Part shown: piece by piece, positions 55,089 to 64,000 of the stretch
How the letters are laid out: each line of letters opens with the position of its first letter
Numbering within the stretch: the stretch's first letter is position 1
Assembly (NCBI RefSeq): GCF_000372645.1
Contig: NZ_APMP01000008.1
Span: forward strand, 62,001-126,000
From: Caulobacter vibrioides OR37
GTDB lineage: Bacteria; Pseudomonadota; Alphaproteobacteria; Caulobacterales; Caulobacteraceae
Reading direction: 5' to 3'
Length of the DNA: 64,000 nucleotides
Made by a program: the position numbers and the translations under genes
The notes under the pieces: model-generated
Told to the model about the DNA's origin: nothing
Seen by the model: the letters and a program-made list of their open reading frames with translations, nothing else
Databases searched by the model: none

Positions 55089-55118
55089 TCTGGTTTAGAG
55101 GGCGCCCTCTAAACCAGA
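55089..55118. repeat. Perfect 30-bp palindrome
   Basis: The sequence from TCTGGTTTAGAGGGC to its exact reverse complement is a perfect palindrome with no loop. Flanks AGAGCCCG and CGGGTTCT extend the symmetry with small interruptions to about 55081-55130. It lies between the small ORF and the convergent racemase gene and belongs to the same general class as the repeats at 13487 and 39515. Confidence 0.85.
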
Positions 55119-55128
55119 TATGCGGGTT

Positions 55129-55824
55129 CTAGACCTCGGCCGGAGTCTCCAGGCAGACCGCCACGCAACGCTTGGCCAGTTCCTCCGTCGCGTCCAGGAA
55201 CGGAACCGACAGGTCGGCCGCCGACAGCACCAGGGGCACTTCGGTGCATCCGGCCACCACGCTTTGCGCGCCCTTGCCGACCAGGCGATGGGCCAGGGCG
55301 GCCATGGTCTCGCGCGAGGCCGCGCCCAGGTCGCCCTGCTTGATCCGATACAGCAGGGCCATGAACTCGACCTGCTCGTGGTCGTCCAGCATCACCACCT
55401 CGAGCCCCATGTGCGAGAAGCGGTCGCGATAGAGCGCCAGGGCCAGGCTGGTGCCCAGCACGCCGACCACCCGGGCGCCGCGCGCTTGGGCGGCCAGGCC
55501 GGCGGTTTCCAGCATGTCGACCAGCGGCAGGCCCGAAGCCTCGACCGCTCGAGCGTAGGCATGGGCGGTATTGCAGGCGATGGCCAGCACCTGGGCGCCG
55601 GCATCGCGCAGTCCGACCGCCATCGCGGCCAGCACGGGGCCGGGATCGGACGTCGAAACGTTGCGGTCGGGGACCTTGGGATTGATGTCCGCAAGCACGC
55701 GCAGGTGGTCCTGCTCGCGCTTGACCGGCGTGGCCGCCTGGAGCTTGGCCAGGAAGTCCAGGGTCGCCGCCGGACCCATGCCGCCGAGGACGCCCAGAAC
55801 CTTGCCGTGGGGTGTCGTGCTCAT
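55129..55824 (-). CDS. Aspartate/glutamate racemase-family protein
   Basis: A 231-residue protein from the ATG at 55824. Both catalytic cysteines are present: I-A-C-N-T-A-H (about 84-90) and V-A-G-C-T-E-V-P (about 195). G-V-L-G-G-M-G-P-A-A-T is the N-terminal signature of the aspartate racemase family. It interconverts L- and D-amino acids without a cofactor. The neighbouring gene on the same strand encodes a D-cysteine desulfhydrase-like enzyme, suggesting D-amino acid metabolism. Confidence 0.9.
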   Translation of the reverse strand: MSTTPHGKVLGVLGGMGPAATLDFLAKLQAATPVKREQDHLRVLADINPKVPDRNVSTSDPGPVLAAMAVGLRDAGAQVLAIACNTAHAYARAVEASGLPLVDMLETAGLAAQARGARVVGVLGTSLALALYRDRFSHMGLEVVMLDDHEQVEFMALLYRIKQGDLGAASRETMAALAHRLVGKGAQSVVAGCTEVPLVLSAADLSVPFLDATEELAKRCVAVCLETPAEV

Positions 55825-55865
55825 GATGGGGGTCTCTCGATCGGACACGGGAGCGTGAATCGCCG

Positions 55866-56867
55866 TTAGCCCAGAGCGGGTTCGAGCACCGACTGATAGC
55901 CGAACAGACCCTGCGCCCCGCCGGTGTGCAGGAACACCACGCGCTCGCCCGTGAACGCGCCCTTTCGCGCCTGGTCGATCAGGCCCTTCATGGCCTTGCC
56001 CGAATAGACCGGATCCAGCAGCAGCCCTTCCGCGCGGGCGGCCAGGGTCAAGGCGTCGATGACGCCCTGGTCGACCAGGCCATAGCCTTCGCCGACATAG
56101 TCGCAGTCGGCCACGACCATCTCGCGCGTAACGCGGCCGGCCGCGCCGATGGTCTCGGCCGTGGCGACGGCCAGGTTGAAGACGTTCTCTTCCTGCTTGG
56201 GCTTGGGCGCGCGCACGCCGAAGCCCAGGATCGGGATGTCGACCGACAGCGCCGCGAAGCCGGCGACCAGGCCCGCATGGGTGCCGGCGCTGCCGGTGGC
56301 CGTGACCAGGCGGTCGATCTTCAGATCCATCTGGTCGGCCTGAACCACCAGCTCGCGGGCGCAGTCGACATAGCCCAGCGCGCCGATCGTGTTCGAGCCG
56401 CCGCCGGGGATGACATAGGGCTTGCCGCCCCGCTGGCGGACGCTCTCGGCGCTGCTTTCCAGCTCGGCGACCATGTCGCTGCCAGCCGGAACATGGCGGA
56501 TCGCCGCGCCCATCAGCTTGTCGAGCAAAACGTTGCCGTTGCCCATGTAGTCGCCGGCCTTGGAGCCCGTGCGCTCTTCCAGGATCACCTCGGTCTTGAG
56601 GCCGAAGCGGGCGCCGGCCGCGATGGTCTGGCGCACGTGGTTGGACTGGACCGCGCCCTGGGTGACCAGGGTGTCGGCGCCCTGCTTCAGGGCCTCGCCC
56701 AGCAGAAATTCCAGCTTGCGGGTCTTGTTGCCGCCGCCGGCCAGGCCCGTGCAATCGTCGCGCTTGACCCAAAGGTCGACGTCCAGCGCCGCGCCCAGAC
56801 GGGGCAGGGGCTCCAGCGGCGTGGGCAGGTGGGCGAAGCGGGCGCGGGGAAAGCGGGCGAGGTGCAT
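55866..56867 (-). CDS. D-cysteine desulfhydrase / ACC deaminase-family PLP enzyme
   Basis: A 333-residue PLP enzyme. The cofactor lysine is in [16 protein letters not shown] (about 45-60), followed by [11 protein letters not shown] and the phosphate-binding [11 protein letters not shown]. These are shared by D-cysteine desulfhydrase, ACC deaminase and L-cysteate sulfo-lyase, so the exact substrate is open; the racemase neighbour favours a D-amino acid. It is 41 bp upstream of the racemase gene on the same strand. Confidence 0.88.
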   Translation of the reverse strand: MHLARFPRARFAHLPTPLEPLPRLGAALDVDLWVKRDDCTGLAGGGNKTRKLEFLLGEALKQGADTLVTQGAVQSNHVRQTIAAGARFGLKTEVILEERTGSKAGDYMGNGNVLLDKLMGAAIRHVPAGSDMVAELESSAESVRQRGGKPYVIPGGGSNTIGALGYVDCARELVVQADQMDLKIDRLVTATGSAGTHAGLVAGFAALSVDIPILGFGVRAPKPKQEENVFNLAVATAETIGAAGRVTREMVVADCDYVGEGYGLVDQGVIDALTLAARAEGLLLDPVYSGKAMKGLIDQARKGAFTGERVVFLHTGGAQGLFGYQSVLEPALG

Positions 56868-57005
56868 GGGGAAGGTTCCTCGAAAGACTCGCCGGCTGTG
56901 TTAGCACGCTCAGCGCCGCGCGCGACCCGCCGTGTCGCGCGTGCTATGATGAATCCTGGCGAGGCCGTCCCAATCCACGAGGCCGCCCGCCGGGAGGAAG
57001 ACGAA

Positions 57006-57566
57006 ATGACCCGAGCGATCCCCATCGCCGGTCTCTGCGCCGTGGCCCTGCTGGCCGGCGCGGGCATGGCCGGCGCCTCGACCCTCGTGATCGGCAATGG
57101 CGAGGCCAAGGAATGCTCCGACGCGGCCCTCGGCGGCAAGGCCGACAGCCACGCGATCATGGCCTGCACCACGGCCCTTGAGGTCGAGACCCTGAATTTC
57201 CGCGACCGCGCCCGCACCTATGTGAACCGGGGCGTTCTTCAGATGCGCCAGCGCCAGTTCGCGGCGGCTCGGGCCGACTTCGACCAAGCGACCGGCATCG
57301 ATCCGCAGCTGGGCGAGGCCTATGTGAACCGGGGCGCGACACTGGTTGGCGAGGACCGCTTCCGCGAAGGCGTCGAGCAGATCGACAAAGGCCTGTCCCT
57401 GGGCGTCAAGGATCCGGAAAAGGCCTTCTTCAACCGGGGCCTGGCCAACGAGGCCCTCGGCGATCTGCAGGCGGCCTATCGGGACTATTCGCGGGCGGCC
57501 GAGCTGAAGCCCGACTGGGCGGCGCCGAAAACCGAACTGGCGCGTTTCTCGGTCAAGCGGCCCTGA
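57006..57566 (+). CDS. Exported TPR protein
   Basis: A 186-residue protein from the ATG at 57006 with GGAGGAAG 6-8 bases upstream. The signal peptide is I-P-I-A-G-L-C-A-V-A-L-L-A-G-A-G-M-A-G-A. Three TPR units follow: Y-V-N-R-G-V-L-Q-M-R-Q-R-Q-F-A-A-A-R-A-D-F, A-Y-V-N-R-G-A-T-L-V-G and F-F-N-R-G-L-A-N-E-A-L-G-D-L-Q-A-A-Y-R-D-Y. Two cysteines (E-C-S-D, M-A-C-T) may pair. Probably a periplasmic scaffold; partner unknown. Confidence 0.85.
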   Translation: MTRAIPIAGLCAVALLAGAGMAGASTLVIGNGEAKECSDAALGGKADSHAIMACTTALEVETLNFRDRARTYVNRGVLQMRQRQFAAARADFDQATGIDPQLGEAYVNRGATLVGEDRFREGVEQIDKGLSLGVKDPEKAFFNRGLANEALGDLQAAYRDYSRAAELKPDWAAPKTELARFSVKRP

Positions 57567-57613
57567 GCTGACGCGTCATGCGTTCGCGCCGGCCGCGGGC
57601 GAGGAGCTCGAAC

Positions 57614-58024
57614 ATGCGCCAGGTTCTGTTTCTGACCGTCGGCCTTCTGGCCCTGACCGGCGCCTGGTCGGTCGCGGCGCAGAACGCCCTTTGGGACATC
57701 CAGGCCCGCAACGCCGCTCACCAGGCCGCCGACGCCGCGCGCCGCGACCAGCTCTCGACCCAAATGGAGGCGGTCGCCGCCCAGGAGCGGGCGCGCAGCC
57801 AGGTGCTGCTGCGCGATCTGAACGATCAGCGGCTAGCGGGCGCCGGCCAGCCTTCCGGCGCTCTGACCGTGACGCCGCCTCGGCCGGCGGAAGAGGTCGA
57901 CCGGCGCGACGCGGACCTGACCGCCTCGATGGACCGCCTTGAGCGCTTGACTCAGGACGCCTTGGCGCGGAGCAACGCGCGGATGCGGGCCATCGGCCCG
58001 GCCAGCCAGCCCAAGATGCGCTGA
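57614..58024 (+). CDS. Hypothetical exported helical protein
   Basis: A 136-residue protein from the ATG at 57614, which has GAGGAG 7 bases before it. A signal peptide (V-L-F-L-T-V-G-L-L-A-L-T-G-A-W-S-V-A-A-Q) is followed by a helical Gln/Ala/Arg-rich region likely to form a coiled coil (A-A-H-Q-A-A-D-A-A-R-R-D-Q-L). No family is recognised. It precedes the metallopeptidase gene by 19 bp and may be cotranscribed. Confidence 0.7.
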   Translation: MRQVLFLTVGLLALTGAWSVAAQNALWDIQARNAAHQAADAARRDQLSTQMEAVAAQERARSQVLLRDLNDQRLAGAGQPSGALTVTPPRPAEEVDRRDADLTASMDRLERLTQDALARSNARMRAIGPASQPKMR

Positions 58025-58043
58025 TCGAGGAGGTCGAGGTTTC

Positions 58044-58898
58044 ATGGAGTGGGAAGACGGCCGCCAGGAAGGCAATATCGAGGATCGGCGCGGCATGGGG
58101 CCGGTCGGCGTGGTCGGGGGCGGCGTCGGGGCGGTGGTTCTGGCGGCGATCGGCTATTTCGTGTTCGGCATCGACCCGCGCGCGACCCTGCAGGCGACCC
58201 AACAACTCCAGGAGCCAGCGGCCGTACAGCAGGAGGGCGCGCGCGGGCGGGTCACCGATCAGGAGGGCCGTTTCGTCGACGTGATCGAGACCTCGAACCG
58301 CGACGTCTGGACCCCGATCCTGGCCCAGCAGGGCGTTCGCTATCGGCCGCCGCGCGCGGTGGTGCTGTATGATCGGGCCACGCCCACGGGCTGCGGGACG
58401 GGGCAGTCGGCCATGGGGCCGTTCTATTGCCCGGCCGACCAGAAGGTCTATCTGGACCTGTCGTTCTGGAACGAGCTGGAAAGCCGCTTCGGCGCCAAGG
58501 GTCGCTTCGCCCGGGCCTATGTGATCAGCCACGAGATCGGCCACCACGTGCAGACCCTGCTGGGAACCTCCGACCAGGCCCGCCGCCTGGGCGCGCGCGG
58601 CGCCGAAAGCGGCTCGGTGCGGCTGGAGCTGCAGGCCGACTGCTACGCCGGCGTCTGGGCGGCCCACGCGGGCGAGGCCTCGGGCGGCAAGATCGTCATC
58701 GACCGCGCCGACATCCGCGACGGCCTGGGCGCGGCGGCGGCGGTTGGCGACGACACCCTGCAGAAGGAAACCCAGGGCCAGGTCGTGCCCGACAGCTTCA
58801 CCCACGGCACCAGCGCCCAGCGGATGCGCTGGTTCACGCGCGGCTACGACCAGGGCGATCCGGCAGCCTGCGATACGTTCTCGGCCGAGAGGCTTTGA
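58044..58898 (+). CDS. Neutral zinc metallopeptidase (YpfJ family)
   Basis: A 284-residue membrane-anchored protein. The N-terminus W-E-D-G-R-Q-E-G-N-I-E-D-R-R-G is the family's typical cytoplasmic piece, followed by one helix (about residues 19-40). The zinc site H-E-I-G-H-H-V-Q (about 170-177) is intact. L-E-L-Q-A-D-C-Y-A-G-V-W-A and T-H-G-T-S-A-Q-R-M-R-W-F match the conserved third-ligand and C-terminal blocks. The last eight codons and the region after the stop are repeated 1208 bp downstream. Confidence 0.92.
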   Translation: MEWEDGRQEGNIEDRRGMGPVGVVGGGVGAVVLAAIGYFVFGIDPRATLQATQQLQEPAAVQQEGARGRVTDQEGRFVDVIETSNRDVWTPILAQQGVRYRPPRAVVLYDRATPTGCGTGQSAMGPFYCPADQKVYLDLSFWNELESRFGAKGRFARAYVISHEIGHHVQTLLGTSDQARRLGARGAESGSVRLELQADCYAGVWAAHAGEASGGKIVIDRADIRDGLGAAAAVGDDTLQKETQGQVVPDSFTHGTSAQRMRWFTRGYDQGDPAACDTFSAERL

Positions 58899-58969
58899 TC
58901 ACGGTCAAGGCGCGTCCAGGGCGCGGCGGCCTAGGGTCGGGCCATGCACATGACCTTCACGGATGAAGA
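58874..58969 (+). repeat. 96-bp direct repeat, left copy
   Basis: Identical at 93 of 96 positions to 60082-60177. It comprises the last eight codons of the metallopeptidase gene, the following promoter-like region and the first 8-9 codons of the small gene that is intact at 60152. The copies are offset by exactly 1208 bp. Confidence 0.93.
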
Positions 58970-59093
58970 AGGCGTAAGGCGACCTCCAAGACCGAGAAGG
59001 CCCCGGAAGCGACTCCGGGGCCTTTTTTGTTTCGTCGGGCGTCAGCGATTTGCACGGCTCCGAGTGTCCGGGGGACGCGCTTGCACGGCCTGA
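58944..59093 (+). pseudogene. Truncated copy of the small gene at 60152
   Basis: The ATG at 58944 begins M-H-M-T-F-T-D-E, as in the intact gene at 60152, then leaves the repeat and runs for about 40 unrelated Arg/Pro-rich codons across a terminator. The gene start was duplicated and cut off by the inserted segment. Confidence 0.75.
58997..59029 (+). terminator. Strong rho-independent terminator
   Basis: AAGGCCCCGGA pairs with TCCGGGGCCTT around six bases and is followed by a T-rich tail (TTTTTT). It lies just inside the repeat-bounded segment and would end transcription coming from the metallopeptidase operon or the duplicated promoter. Confidence 0.92.
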
Positions 59094-59189
59094 AGCCTCT
59101 AGCGACGCCGGTGCTTTAGCCCGGAGCTGAGACCGGAGCAATTAGAGCATGCGCTCGCACCGCTCTCGGTAAGGAAGAGTTCAGCCGAT

Positions 59190-59633
59190 TTAAGGCTCCA
59201 GACCAAGCTGCCGGCGCATGCCCGCGACATCATATTCTTCCCATAATTCCTGAATTCGGCCGTCACGAACATGGGCGAAAAGCTGAAAGGAAACCCGCAT
59301 TTGCTTGCCGTTGGGCGGATGACCATCGAACGAGCCCGTCATGGTGCCCGAGAAGGTCGTTCGCATCGCGACCGTTCCGCCTTGGGAGACCGCCTCATCA
59401 ACCTGCCAATTAAAGTCGGCGAACGCATTGCGGAACCGTTCGACGAAGCCGATCATATCTTCGACGCGCAGCGGAATGTCCTTGCCATGGAAATGCAGGG
59501 TGACGACCGGCGCAAGCTGCGACGGCAGATGGCGATAATCGCCCTTGTTCCAGGCTTGGTCGATAAACGCGCGAACCACCGCTTCATCCGATGGGGCAAA
59601 GGCAGGATCGGCAGCCGTCATCATTGTGCCCAT
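59190..59633 (-). CDS. NTF2-like / SnoaL-type ester cyclase-family protein
   Basis: A 147-residue protein from the ATG at 59633, with GAGGGGAA about 9 bases before it. V-R-A-F-I-D-Q-A-W-N-K-G-D-Y (about 20-33), L-H-F-H-G-K-D-I-P and V-E-R-F-R-N-A-F-A-D-F-N-W give the SnoaL alpha-beta cone. A-H-V-R-D-G-R-I-Q-E-L-W-E-E-Y-D is the closing strand. An alternative TTG at 59759 with AAGGAG would add a hydrophobic, signal-like N-terminus (189 residues in all). The gene lies within the segment bounded by 96-bp repeats and has lower GC than neighbours, so lateral acquisition is likely. The reaction is unknown. Confidence 0.82.
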   Translation of the reverse strand: MGTMMTAADPAFAPSDEAVVRAFIDQAWNKGDYRHLPSQLAPVVTLHFHGKDIPLRVEDMIGFVERFRNAFADFNWQVDEAVSQGGTVAMRTTFSGTMTGSFDGHPPNGKQMRVSFQLFAHVRDGRIQELWEEYDVAGMRRQLGLEP

Positions 59634-60081
59634 CGGCGTCTTTCCCCTCAAATTCTCTTGCGAGCATGAAGCGATGCAGGTCGCGACCCAGTTAGCCCTG
59701 GGCGGTGCCGCACCCGATCCTACCGACCCCGCCGCAAGCGCCAGGAGGACAAAGTTCAAAAGGTTTCTCCTTCGCAAGACAGGGTTGCAAATCGAGACCC
59801 ATCTATGCATGCCCCCAAATGGCTGGGGCCGCCGTTCCGGCCGCAAAAGAACAACATTCGGGGCGCTTTAGCTGCATGTTCGACAGCCTGTTCGCGTGGG
59901 ATTCGATATCGCTGATCTGCCAAGGTACCGTGATCGACTAAGCCAACATCCCCGCTTTCCTGCCCCGGTGCAACGGCTCGCGTCCAATTTGCTGAGCGAT
60001 GCGGAAACATCGTGCATCGGCATCTTGAGTGTCTGAGTCAAAATTATCGGTCGAGATTTCATGATCTTGCGATGCGGCGGG

Positions 60082-60177
60082 TACGTTCTCGGCCGATAGG
60101 CTTTGATCACGGTCAAGGCGCGTCCAGGGCGCGGCGGCCTAGGATCGCGCCATGCACATGACCTTCACGGATGAAGA
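60082..60177 (+). repeat. 96-bp direct repeat, right copy
   Basis: Partner of 58874-58969 with three mismatches. The sequence before it (about 59880-60081) does not continue the metallopeptidase gene, so this copy holds only a detached piece of its end. The gap 59847-60081 is comparatively AT-rich and holds no gene I can support. Confidence 0.93.
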
Positions 60178-60352
60178 TCGGGCCCTGCTGGAGCGCTACA
60201 TCGAGAGCGTCCTGCTGAGGTTCGCCGACGAACGGTACGATCTGCGGGACGCGACCAAGGAACTGGCGGAAACCTTCGTCCAGGTCGGGCGCAACGCGTT
60301 CGGCGTCATGGCCCATATGCGCGGGATCGTCGAGGCCGGCGACGACGCCTGA
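60152..60352 (+). CDS. Small hypothetical protein
   Basis: A 66-residue protein, M-H-M-T-F-T-D-E-D-R-A-L-L-E-R-Y-I-E-S-V-L-L-R-F-A-D-E-R-Y, helical and acidic. A second ATG two codons later could be the true start. No ribosome site is visible; CTAGGATC just upstream resembles the Caulobacter -10 element, so the transcript may be nearly leaderless. The first codons are duplicated at 58944. No family is recognised. Confidence 0.65.
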   Translation: MHMTFTDEDRALLERYIESVLLRFADERYDLRDATKELAETFVQVGRNAFGVMAHMRGIVEAGDDA

Positions 60353-60374
60353 GAAGCGCGGCTCGCGACAACGC

Positions 60375-60400
60375 TTGACCTGAGCGTCAACGCGCCTAGT
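60375..60400 (+). promoter_or_regulatory. Candidate housekeeping promoter of thiC
   Basis: TTGACC at 60375 and CCTAGT at 60395 resemble the Caulobacter sigma73 -35 (TTGAC) and -10 (GCTA) elements. The start site would fall just before the riboswitch. Confidence 0.5.
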
Positions 60401-60410
60401 CTGCGCCCTC

Positions 60411-60502
60411 TGTTCACCGGGGGGCCGCGCGCGCGGCTGAGATTGGGTTTTCGCCCTGACCCGTAGAACCTGATCCGGGTCATGCCGGCGAAGGGAGGGA
60501 AC
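60411..60502 (+). promoter_or_regulatory. TPP riboswitch (THI element)
   Basis: The conserved parts are all present: GGCTGAGA at 60435, CTGACCCGTAGAACCTGATC at 60455, GGGTCATGCCGGCG and AGGGAGGGAA at 60491. The 5' GTTCACC can pair with the 3' end to close P1. It stands 83 bp before thiC and should repress it when thiamine diphosphate is abundant. Confidence 0.96.
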
Positions 60503-60553
60503 GCGGGCGCGGCCTAGTGGCGTCCGTCAGACCGACTCAAGCACGACACGTCC

Positions 60554-62423
<1,870 letters not shown>

Positions 62424-62454
62424 GCGATTGAGGCGTCGCAAGGGCGACGCGGCG

Positions 62455-62490
62455 GGCGGGGGCTAGGATCGCGCTTTCGGAGCCCCCGCC
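62455..62490 (+). other. Hairpin directly abutting a start codon
   Basis: GGCGGGGGCT and AGCCCCCGCC form a perfect 10-bp stem with a 16-base loop, and the next base is the A of the ATG at 62491. No ribosome site lies outside the stem. It may be a thiC 3' structure or a translational control element. Confidence 0.55.
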
Positions 62491-63561
62491 ATGCCGACCC
62501 GCCGCGCCCTGATCACCGCCGCGCCCCTGCTGGTCGCCGGATGCTCGCGCTGCGCTTCGCCCTATGACGAGGCGGTGCGGAGCCTTTGGCGTCTGCCCGA
62601 CCTGAGCGGCGGCGGCTTTCCGGCCATGGCCTTGATCGGGGCCGCGACCCTGGCGGCGAATGGGCACAACACCCAGCCCTGGCGGTTCAAGGTCGAGCCT
62701 CGCGTCATCGAGATCCTGCCGGACCCGACACGACGCACGCCGGTCGTGGATCCCGACAACCACCACCTTTTCGTCAGCCTGGGCTGCGCCCTGGAAACCC
62801 TTCTCCAGGCGGGGCTGGGCTATGGCTGGGCGGGCGAGCCGGCGGTTCTGTCGGGAGGCGGCGTCCGCGTGGTCTTCTCCAGCGTCCCGGCCCGGCCCGA
62901 CGCCCTGTTCCAGGCCATTCCCCATCGCGCCTCGACCCGGACGCCCTATGATGGAACGCCCGTGGACGCGGCCACGCTGCGGCGGCTGGAAGCCGCCGTC
63001 GGACAGTCTGTCGGACTTCGCCTCGTGCTCGACGGCGACGCGCGCGCGAAGCTGAGCGACATGATCGTGGCCGGCAATGACGCCCAACTGGCCGATCCGG
63101 CCTTCATGCGCGAGCTCGTCGCCTGGATCCGCTTCGACGCCGGCGAGGCCCTGGCGCGACGCGATGGACTGTTCACGGCCGCGTCGGGCAATCTCGCCGC
63201 GCCGCGTTGGCTGGGCCAGCGTCTGCTGCCGCTCGTCATGACCCGGCGCAGCGAGGCCGATCGGCTTCGTCGCGTGGTCGCAAGCTCGCCGGGCTTGGCG
63301 ATCTTCACCGGCCCCGCCGAAACCCCTGAAGCGTGGATCGCCGTGGGCCGCGCCTTCACCCGGTTCGCGCTGACCGCCACCGCCGAGGGCCTGAAACTGG
63401 CCTTTATGAACCAGCCGGTCGAGGACTTGTCGACCCGGCGCCGGTTGGCGGCCTGGCTGGGCGAGCCGGCCAAGCGCCCCGATCTCGTCGTTCGCTTTGG
63501 TCGAGGCCCGGATCTGCCGCGGTCCTTGCGTCGCCCGTCCAGGGACCTCCTCGTCTCCTGA
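62491..63561 (+). CDS. Acg-like nitroreductase-family lipoprotein
   Basis: A 356-residue protein. The N-terminus P-T-R-R-A-L-I-T-A-A-P-L-L-V-A-G-C combines a twin-arginine pair with a lipobox (Cys about residue 18), suggesting Tat export and lipidation. The family hallmark A-A-N-G-H-N-T-Q-P-W-R-F (about 54-65) is the flavin-binding N-x-Q-P-W of Acg/nitroreductase-like proteins. P-H-R-A-S-T-R-T-P-Y-D and the C-terminal M-N-Q-P-V-E-D also match. Acg relatives bind or sequester FMN; a cofactor-binding exported lipoprotein would be unusual. Confidence 0.85.
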   Translation: MPTRRALITAAPLLVAGCSRCASPYDEAVRSLWRLPDLSGGGFPAMALIGAATLAANGHNTQPWRFKVEPRVIEILPDPTRRTPVVDPDNHHLFVSLGCALETLLQAGLGYGWAGEPAVLSGGGVRVVFSSVPARPDALFQAIPHRASTRTPYDGTPVDAATLRRLEAAVGQSVGLRLVLDGDARAKLSDMIVAGNDAQLADPAFMRELVAWIRFDAGEALARRDGLFTAASGNLAAPRWLGQRLLPLVMTRRSEADRLRRVVASSPGLAIFTGPAETPEAWIAVGRAFTRFALTATAEGLKLAFMNQPVEDLSTRRRLAAWLGEPAKRPDLVVRFGRGPDLPRSLRRPSRDLLVS

Positions 63562-63617
63562 TCGGCTTGAGGCGAATTCGCTGGCGGCGAGGCCCCGACG
63601 CCGTCACCTTCGGCGGC

Positions 63618-64000
63618 ATGAAGCGCCTGAGTCTGATCGCGGTCGCGGCCGCCCTGTCCATCACCGCGCCGGCCTTCGCCGAAAGCCCGTTCTGGCCGGT
63701 CAAGGCCAAGGGCGGCGCGGTCGCGCCGGAGCTGAACGGCGTCTGGAAATCGAGGGGCTATGGCTGGATTGTGCAGTTCGGGCCCGAGGGCGCGCAACTG
63801 TTCCAGACCGTCGGCGAGGCCTGCTATCCCGATCCGCGCCGCGAGTTCGATCCGGACGGGATCATGACCGGCTGGCGCGCCGAAGGGCAGGGGACGATCA
63901 CCCTGACCGGCGATCCGGACGCCGCGCGCTATCTGTTCGACCGGCTGCCTAACCTGCCCAACGCCTGCATCAGCGCCGCCGGCTGGACGCCTGATCGCAT
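63618..64000 (+). CDS. Exported protein, N-terminal part, probable S41-family peptidase (runs off the window)
   Basis: An open frame from the ATG at 63618 to the window end (127 codons, no stop). The signal peptide is clear (M-K-R-L-S-L-I-A-V-A-A-A-L-S-I-T-A-P-A-F-A). The next part, L-N-G-V-W-K-S-R-G-Y-G-W-I-V-Q-F-G and L-F-D-R-L-P-N-L-P-N-A-C, resembles the domain that precedes the catalytic part in some alphaproteobacterial S41 (tail-specific protease-like) peptidases. The catalytic domain would lie beyond the window, so the family call is tentative. Confidence 0.6.
   Translation, partial: MKRLSLIAVAAALSITAPAFAESPFWPVKAKGGAVAPELNGVWKSRGYGWIVQFGPEGAQLFQTVGEACYPDPRREFDPDGIMTGWRAEGQGTITLTGDPDAARYLFDRLPNLPNACISAAGWTPDR

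Noticed and set aside
59634-59846. Signal-peptide-bearing longer form of the NTF2-like protein
   Set aside because: A TTG at 59759 with AAGGAG would add a hydrophobic stretch, but the ATG at 59633 has its own ribosome site and matches the usual length of the family; kept only as an alternative.

Overview
The window is high-GC alphaproteobacterial DNA, almost certainly from a Caulobacter close to C. crescentus/vibrioides or C. segnis. The reasons are the flgF-G-A-H / fliL-fliM flagellar locus with a sigma54 promoter, a full-length PodJ polarity protein, a zwf-pgl-edd-glk Entner-Doudoroff operon beside a LacI regulator and a GH3 beta-glucosidase, and clustered GANTC (CcrM) sites. Strain assignment is inference; gene identities come from recognisable motifs.

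Layout. 1-983: 3' end of a TonB-dependent receptor. 1125-6028: tripartite MFS efflux operon (outer membrane factor, adaptor, pump) with a divergent TetR regulator and two operator-like sites. 6118-8754: VWA protein, GNAT acetyltransferase, histidine phosphatase. 8853-11969: xseB-ispA-dxs isoprenoid group. 12084-14075: low-conservation islet with two hypothetical genes, a long inverted repeat and a small lipoprotein. 14190-17257 (minus): flgF-flgG-flgA-flgH. 17484-23597 (plus): fliL-fliM, a membrane protein, a MotE-like protein and a 957-residue periplasmic TPR protein. 23844-28828: zwf-pgl-edd-glk. 29769-35058: LacI regulator, secreted GH3 glucosidase, pyruvate kinase. Identical-type palindromic operators precede zwf and the LacI gene, so oligosaccharide cleavage, glucose phosphorylation, the Entner-Doudoroff route and perhaps pyruvate kinase look like one regulon.

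35055-39495: Crp-like regulator and two acyl-CoA dehydrogenases with a DsbA-fold isomerase. 39785-45479: MprF-like transferase, podJ and small membrane proteins. 45490-48734: PdeM/Lhr-like DNA repair pair, the helicase carrying an in-frame palindromic repeat. 48852-54587: Sel1 protein, DinG/XPD-like helicase, small proteins, sulfotransferase. 54588-54803: candidate structured RNA. 55129-56867: racemase and D-cysteine desulfhydrase-like enzyme. 57006-60352: TPR protein, zinc metallopeptidase and a 1.2-kb segment bounded by 96-bp direct repeats. 60353-62423: TPP riboswitch and thiC. 62491-64000: nitroreductase-like lipoprotein and the start of a probable S41 peptidase.

No tRNA, rRNA, CRISPR array, transposase or prophage was seen. 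The most notable signals are the 96-bp repeat-bounded insertion, the repeat element inside the helicase, five GANTC sites in 118 bp before podJ, the shared sugar operators, and two uncharacterised genes inside the flagellar motor operon.
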